Assembly: GCA_964468345.1 (NCBI GenBank)
Contig: CAYXVZ010000002.1
Location: forward strand, 124,001-188,000
Length of the DNA: 64,000 nt
Origin: DALYLB01 sp964468345
GTDB lineage: Bacteria > Acidobacteriota > Blastocatellia > RBC074
Direction: 5' to 3'
Shown here: in pieces, positions 59,661 to 64,000 of the stretch
Layout: every line of letters starts with the position of its first letter
How positions within the stretch are numbered: the stretch's first letter is position 1
Made by a program: the position numbers and the translations under genes
The notes under the pieces: model-generated
What the model was told of the DNA's origin: nothing
Database searches by the model: none
What the model saw: only the letters and a program-made list of their open reading frames with translations

Positions 59661-62600
59661 TTAGAACTCGATTCGCAATCCGAGCTGAATCCAGCGGCTG
59701 CCGGCGGTTCCAACGCGCTCGGGCGCGATGAACTGCGTGGTCAGCACGCCGAAGGCACGCGAGTTGTTCAGATCGAGCGTGGGATTCGCAAAGATCACGT
59801 TGTTGAAGGCGTTGAAAAAGTCGGCCAGGAACGTGACCTTGAAGTCTTCGCGAATGGTGGTCTGTTTGCCGAGCGACATATCGACATTCCACCGTGACGG
59901 GCCACGCAGGGGGTTCGCGCGGCCGGCGCGGCCGTCCCGGCTGATTTCGACGCGCCGGAAACTGTTGAACACCTGTTCCGGATTGCCAAACAGATTCAAT
60001 CCCGTCCCGCGATTCGCCGGGTCGCCCAGCGTCCCGATATTGTTCGTCCCGTTGACGCCGCGGTTGACGTCGTTGCCGAAGCTGTTCGGATCGGCAGTCG
60101 GGATTGCGCCGGAGGTGAAGCCCAGGAACAAACTTCCGCCCCAGACGCCCGCGCCCTGAGTGACGGTGAGCGCATCGCCGCTGCGCGCGGTCACGATGCC
60201 CGAAACATACCAGCCGCCGACGATTCGATCGAGAACGCCGCCCGTATTGAAGAAGCGCCCTTTTCCGAAAGGGAGGTCGTATCGGAACGTGCTGTTGACG
60301 ATGTGCGTGATATCGAACGGCGAAGGACCGTATTCCGCATTCAAGTCGAAGCTGTTAGGCATGACGCTTGCGGAATTCTGATTGGCGCCCAACTGATCGA
60401 AAGACCGCGCAAAGGTATAGTTCACCGTTGCAAGAAAGCCTTTCGAAAAGCGCTTGTTCATCGTGACAAAGGCGGCATTGTAGTTCGAGCTGCCTGTGCT
60501 GGAACGAAGAAACAAGGTCTGCGCCAGATAGTTATTAAAGGACGGCTGACCGGCCAGCAGACGGCGCTGGTCGATGTTGAGAAAGATATTATTGATGTTG
60601 CCGTTGATGAAGTTCGAAGCCTGCGCCGCGGCCAGAACGCGGGTTCCGTTGCCGCCCGGCACCTGATTCTCGAACCAGGGCTGCGGGGTTACGGCGGCCG
60701 CGGCCGTTCCGGTTCGGAGTTGGCGGGCGACCGCGTCGAAGGCCTGCGCGAAGGTCTGTCCCGAGGCCTTGTCGAGCTGATTATACGGCACCTGCCCGAA
60801 GCTCATGCTCTGCGGAAGCTTCTTGGCATAGCGGCCCGTGAACCCGACTTCGACAATGACATTACCCGGCAATTCGCGTTGCAACGTCAGGTTGAGCGCA
60901 TGGTTTTCACCCACCTCGATGCGCGGGTCGACCTGGAACGAGAGCACTTCCGGAAACAGGCTCAGGCTGCCGTTCGCATTGCGGCCCCAGAAAGGCGAGA
61001 TGGGAACAGACAGCGTCGGAACCGTCGGCAGCGGAATTCTGCCGTCGATGCCCGCCCGGAAGATGCTGGCGGCGGGATTCGCGCTGGTCGGCGCGCACCC
61101 GGCTCCACCCGCGCCGCCGAAATTGCAGGCCGGCGCCGTGACGTTGATCGTCTGCGCAAAGGCGACGCCGAGCGTCGGAATGATCACGCTCTGTACGGTG
61201 TTCTGCCGGTCGAAGACCAGGCTGTATCCGCCGCGGAAAACCGTCTTCTTTTCTCCGAGCAATTTGCCCAAGAATCCGCTGCTGGCAGAAGGATTCCACG
61301 AAACAGCCGCGCGGGGACCGATGTTGTTCCAATCCACATCGAACACGCCGCGCCCCGCGCTGTTCACGGGCAAAAATGCGATCGGTGGGTTGTAGATGCC
61401 GCCTTCGCGGGAGATCGCCTCCCTCGTTGCGAGATACTCACGCGCCGTCTGCGGCTGCAGGGTTTGCCCATCGACCTGAACGCTCTGGCGGCCCAGCCGC
61501 TCGGTCGGCGCGGTCTGCCAACCGTAATTCACACCGTAGGTCAGCGTCAGCGAAGGCTTCACGCGCCAGATATCCTGCCAGTAAAACTCAGGCGCCCACA
61601 GCTTGGTGTCGGATTCGAGCGTTTCGCCGAATGGCAGCGGCTTCAAGTCGCCATCGCGGACGGCCAGCACGCTGACGTTATCGACGAGGCCCAGCACCGA
61701 GGCCATCGTGCGATTCCAGGTCTGCACGTCCGCCGTCGGCAGACAGTTGCGCGTCACCGCTGCTGTGCACGTCGGCGGGCGCACGCTGTTCGGCAGCGAG
61801 AAGGCGCCGAGTTCCGAATCGATCTGCGCCACCAGCGCGCCGAGCGCGCCGAGCACCTTATCGTCGCGACGATGGAGCGTGGGCAGGTAGCGAACGTGCG
61901 CCCCGAACTGCCAGGTGTGACTGCCGCGGACCCAGTTTAGATCTGCATTGTATTGAATGTTGAAGTTGTCGTTCGACTGTTTTCGCGCAAGCTGCGTGTC
62001 GACGTCGATCGGTTCGGAAAGAATGCTCTGCGCGCCGCCGCGCGCGCCCAGGTCGAGCGCGACGAAGGACTGCCCGGAGGAAAATCCGGTTTCGGTGCCG
62101 GACAGCGCCAGCTCCGCGGCCGATCCGTTCGGGCGAAGGCGATCGACCGCCGTGCGCGTGCGCACCCAGCCGTAACGGAATTCGCCGGAAAGATTATTGG
62201 TGATCAGCCCGCTGACGCCGGCCGTGACCATGTTCTGCCGGGTCGGCAACGTTTCGCGGCTACGCACGTTGCCACCGCGGATATCCAGTAAACCGGATCC
62301 GGTTGCCAACTCGCCGAAATAACGGAATGCGACGTCCGCGCGCCACCGATCGGTAATGTTGTAATCCAAACGACTGTTGTAATAGTCGTTGTTCAGCGGA
62401 TTCGTCACGATGCCGCGGAAACCGCCGGTGTTGAAGCCATCGCCAGCCGTCGGATCGTTTACGCCAGGAAGATTGCGAAACAGATTCGTCACCACCGGAC
62501 TGATGCCGATGCCGCGCGGGTCGCAGGCCTGATCTCCATTCGGACCGCATGCCGTGGAAGTTTTCAGGTCAAAGGAATTGACCGTGCCTGAGGCGTCACG

Positions 62601-63614
62601 GAAACGCAGGACGCCCGCGCGCAGGCTGTCGGTCGGAACGATGCGCAGGATCTGCGTCGTGCGCGGAAAGCGGCGGCCTTCATAGTTGGCGAAGAAAAAC
62701 AGCTTGCTCTTCCACGCCTCGCTCCAGGGAATGACGGGACCGCCCAGGCGGAAACCGAAGCGATTGTCTTTGAGTTCCGGTTCCTGTTGTTTTGCGCGCG
62801 CGACCGGATCGGTCACCGTCTGCGCAATCGTGCGCTTCGCCGTCCAGGTGGCGGCATTAAGATTGTCGTTCTGGTGATACCAGAATAGGAGGCCATGATA
62901 ATCACTCGTTCCGCGGCGGCTGATGACGGAAGCCTGACCGCCCGCGCCTCGCCCGAAAGAAGCATTCGGATTCGCCACACCGACGCGAAATTCTTCGACG
63001 CTGTCGATCGGGATCGGGATGACCGTGCCGAGACCGCCTACTGATTGGTTGGTGATGTCGATGCCGTCCAGGGTAATCGTTGTCTGATCGTTTCGCGAAC
63101 CGGCGACTTCGCCGCCGGGCGTCGAGAGGGGTTGAATGCGCAGCAAGTCATTCGCCTGGCGCGTCAACGCGGGAAGCAATGGCATTTCTTTTCCGGCGAT
63201 CACGTTTCCCACCGTCGAATCCGTCGTCTGCAATTCGACGCCCGCGGTCGCGGTCACTTCGACGGTCTGCTGCACGTCGCCGATTTCTAGCGCAACATTG
63301 ACCGTATACGACTTGGCCACGTCGATTTTCAAATCGCTGACCGTCGCCTTTCGAAATCCCTGCTTCGAGATCGTAACCGTGTAGGTGCCGGGAAGTACGG
63401 CCGGGAACGTGTACTGGCCGCTTTCATTGGTGGTGACTTTCTGGTTCTGGTTGAGCGCGGCGCTCGTGATTTCAATCTCTACGCCGCTGACAACCGCGCC
63501 AGCCTTATCCGAAACCGTGCCGATGATGGCCCCGGTTGTCGCCGTCTGCGCCCAAGCCGCCACCGATAGACCTGCGACAAAGAACAAGAGCAGCATTACC
63601 GAACGGAAATGCAT
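59661..63614 (-). CDS. Oar-type TonB-dependent receptor
   Basis: A 1317-residue receptor with a signal peptide (VMLLLFFVAGLSVAAWAQ), regulatory-like domain (GAIIGTVSDKAGAVVSGVEI, PAVLPGTYTVTISKQGFRKA), plug (SRNDQTTITLDGIDITNQ, SVEEFRVGVANPNASFG) and barrel ending GSRWIQLGLRIEF. AGGAGG lies four bases before the ATG. It differs from the two tandem receptors at 47-55 kb in the plug (TRQANDLLRIQPLS instead of GRNPLSL) and so belongs to another branch. Its ligand is unknown. It lies just downstream (on the minus strand) of a fourth receptor. Confidence 0.93.
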   Translation of the reverse strand: MHFRSVMLLLFFVAGLSVAAWAQTATTGAIIGTVSDKAGAVVSGVEIEITSAALNQNQKVTTNESGQYTFPAVLPGTYTVTISKQGFRKATVSDLKIDVAKSYTVNVALEIGDVQQTVEVTATAGVELQTTDSTVGNVIAGKEMPLLPALTRQANDLLRIQPLSTPGGEVAGSRNDQTTITLDGIDITNQSVGGLGTVIPIPIDSVEEFRVGVANPNASFGRGAGGQASVISRRGTSDYHGLLFWYHQNDNLNAATWTAKRTIAQTVTDPVARAKQQEPELKDNRFGFRLGGPVIPWSEAWKSKLFFFANYEGRRFPRTTQILRIVPTDSLRAGVLRFRDASGTVNSFDLKTSTACGPNGDQACDPRGIGISPVVTNLFRNLPGVNDPTAGDGFNTGGFRGIVTNPLNNDYYNSRLDYNITDRWRADVAFRYFGELATGSGLLDIRGGNVRSRETLPTRQNMVTAGVSGLITNNLSGEFRYGWVRTRTAVDRLRPNGSAAELALSGTETGFSSGQSFVALDLGARGGAQSILSEPIDVDTQLARKQSNDNFNIQYNADLNWVRGSHTWQFGAHVRYLPTLHRRDDKVLGALGALVAQIDSELGAFSLPNSVRPPTCTAAVTRNCLPTADVQTWNRTMASVLGLVDNVSVLAVRDGDLKPLPFGETLESDTKLWAPEFYWQDIWRVKPSLTLTYGVNYGWQTAPTERLGRQSVQVDGQTLQPQTAREYLATREAISREGGIYNPPIAFLPVNSAGRGVFDVDWNNIGPRAAVSWNPSASSGFLGKLLGEKKTVFRGGYSLVFDRQNTVQSVIIPTLGVAFAQTINVTAPACNFGGAGGAGCAPTSANPAASIFRAGIDGRIPLPTVPTLSVPISPFWGRNANGSLSLFPEVLSFQVDPRIEVGENHALNLTLQRELPGNVIVEVGFTGRYAKKLPQSMSFGQVPYNQLDKASGQTFAQAFDAVARQLRTGTAAAAVTPQPWFENQVPGGNGTRVLAAAQASNFINGNINNIFLNIDQRRLLAGQPSFNNYLAQTLFLRSSTGSSNYNAAFVTMNKRFSKGFLATVNYTFARSFDQLGANQNSASVMPNSFDLNAEYGPSPFDITHIVNSTFRYDLPFGKGRFFNTGGVLDRIVGGWYVSGIVTARSGDALTVTQGAGVWGGSLFLGFTSGAIPTADPNSFGNDVNRGVNGTNNIGTLGDPANRGTGLNLFGNPEQVFNSFRRVEISRDGRAGRANPLRGPSRWNVDMSLGKQTTIREDFKVTFLADFFNAFNNVIFANPTLDLNNSRAFGVLTTQFIAPERVGTAGSRWIQLGLRIEF

Positions 63615-63698
63615 AGTGCCTCCTTGAGGGTTGAATAAAGAGATGATGGCAAAACCGCTCTGACGGCGGCTTGGTCAAGACAGCGAGAAAGAAAAGTC

Positions 63699-63738
63699 AA
63701 TAAGACCTATAGGACTTATAAGTCCTATAGGTCTTATT
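63699..63738. repeat. Perfect 40-bp palindrome of the TAGGACCTATA family
   Basis: AATAAGACCTATAGGACTTA and its exact reverse complement adjoin with no loop (63699-63718, 63719-63738). It lies 6 bases after the stop of the fourth receptor. The related palindrome is at 38188. Confidence 0.9.
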
Positions 63739-63743
63739 TCCCT

Positions 63744-64000
63744 TTAAAACCGTAACCGCAATCCCATGGAAATCGTGCGGCGTCCGCCGCTATTTTCCTG
63801 GAAGTTGAAGAAGTTCAGGTTGTCGAGGTTCGTGCTGTTCGGAATCCCGAAGATTGGATGATTGAGCGCATTATAGAGTTCAAGCCGGTATTGCAGGTTG
63901 ATGCTTTCCCGAATCTTGAAGGTCTTGAAAACGCTGAAATCGACCGTTTCAATCCGATCGCCTCGGAAGGTATTGCGTCCGACATTGCCGAAGGGGGTAC
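63744..64000 (-). CDS. TonB-dependent receptor, C-terminal end only
   Basis: An 84-residue C-terminal fragment; the rest lies beyond the window. It reads FGNVGRNTFRGDRIETVDFS, VFKTFKIRESINLQYRLELY, ALNHPIFGIPNSTNL and ends SMGLRLRF, the last barrel strands of an Oar-type receptor with a terminal Phe. NALNHPIFG is the same element as in the second receptor (NALNHANFE). It is the fourth receptor of the cluster. Confidence 0.85.
   Translation of the reverse strand, partial: TPFGNVGRNTFRGDRIETVDFSVFKTFKIRESINLQYRLELYNALNHPIFGIPNSTNLDNLNFFNFQENSGGRRTISMGLRLRF

Noticed and set aside
60303..61940. 545-residue plus-strand frame opposite the third receptor
   Set aside because: The frame is long only because stop codons are rare in the antisense of GC-rich genes; it is Arg/Gln/Ala-rich and shows no domain.

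Overview
The window looks like the chromosome of an Acidobacteriota bacterium (Solibacter- or Blastocatellia-type). The reasons are four large Oar-type TonB-dependent receptors with an N-terminal carboxypeptidase-regulatory-like domain, a C-terminal domain of the 'Solibacter' type (TIGR03437-like) on an LVIVD-repeat protein, a secreted protein of the acidobacterial VWFA-related type (TIGR03436-like), and many long intergenic hairpins. The DNA is moderately GC-rich, and strong antisense shadow frames run through most genes. No rRNA, tRNA, CRISPR array, transposase or phage gene was found. All assignments come from reading motifs; no database search was run.

Layout. 1-5 kb: a truncated MFS permease, divergent from a Tat-exported RidA protein and a Tat-exported class V aminotransferase, then a GNAT acetyltransferase and an S66 LD-carboxypeptidase. 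5-8 kb: a secreted PQQ-type beta-propeller and a secreted M48 metalloprotease. 8.4-15.8 kb: a molybdenum hydroxylase in the order small-large-medium subunit (large subunit of form II type), three unfamiliar membrane or secreted proteins, then a CoxG-like protein. 16-23.5 kb: LVIVD protein, trans-editing AlaX-like protein, NtrC-type regulator with an EamA transporter, sterol-desaturase-like protein and a LysR regulator. 23.5-30 kb (minus strand): ECF sigma factor, anti-sigma factor, secreted TonB-C-domain protein and a TPR-CHAT protein whose CHAT domain has lost its catalytic residues.

30-47 kb: glutamine cyclotransferase, HIT hydrolase, DUF4112 protein, an M1-like protein whose zinc site is destroyed, a 27-residue cysteine-rich peptide gene with its own promoter, operator-like palindrome and terminator, a GH10 xylanase with two carbohydrate-binding modules, and a compact housekeeping run (YgfZ, a short unknown, rhodanese, DUF309, DUF4149, RluA-type synthase, TrxR-like flavoprotein lacking CxxC). 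Then come an ATP-grasp protein, an alpha/beta hydrolase-ROK kinase-CrcB operon, and a phospholipase C-like phosphoesterase carrying a histone-like basic tail. 47-64 kb: two tandem TonB-dependent receptors, a VWA protein, two polytopic membrane proteins, a third receptor and the end of a fourth.

Three themes stand out. The first is proteins that keep a fold but have lost catalytic residues (CHAT, M1 peptidase, VWA MIDAS, TrxR). The second is the unexplained three-gene membrane module between the hydroxylase subunits and CoxG. The third is the self-contained cysteine-rich micro-gene at 33.8-34.1 kb. Three families of long imperfect palindromes sit mostly between convergent genes or after operons and probably act as terminators or mobile palindromic elements.
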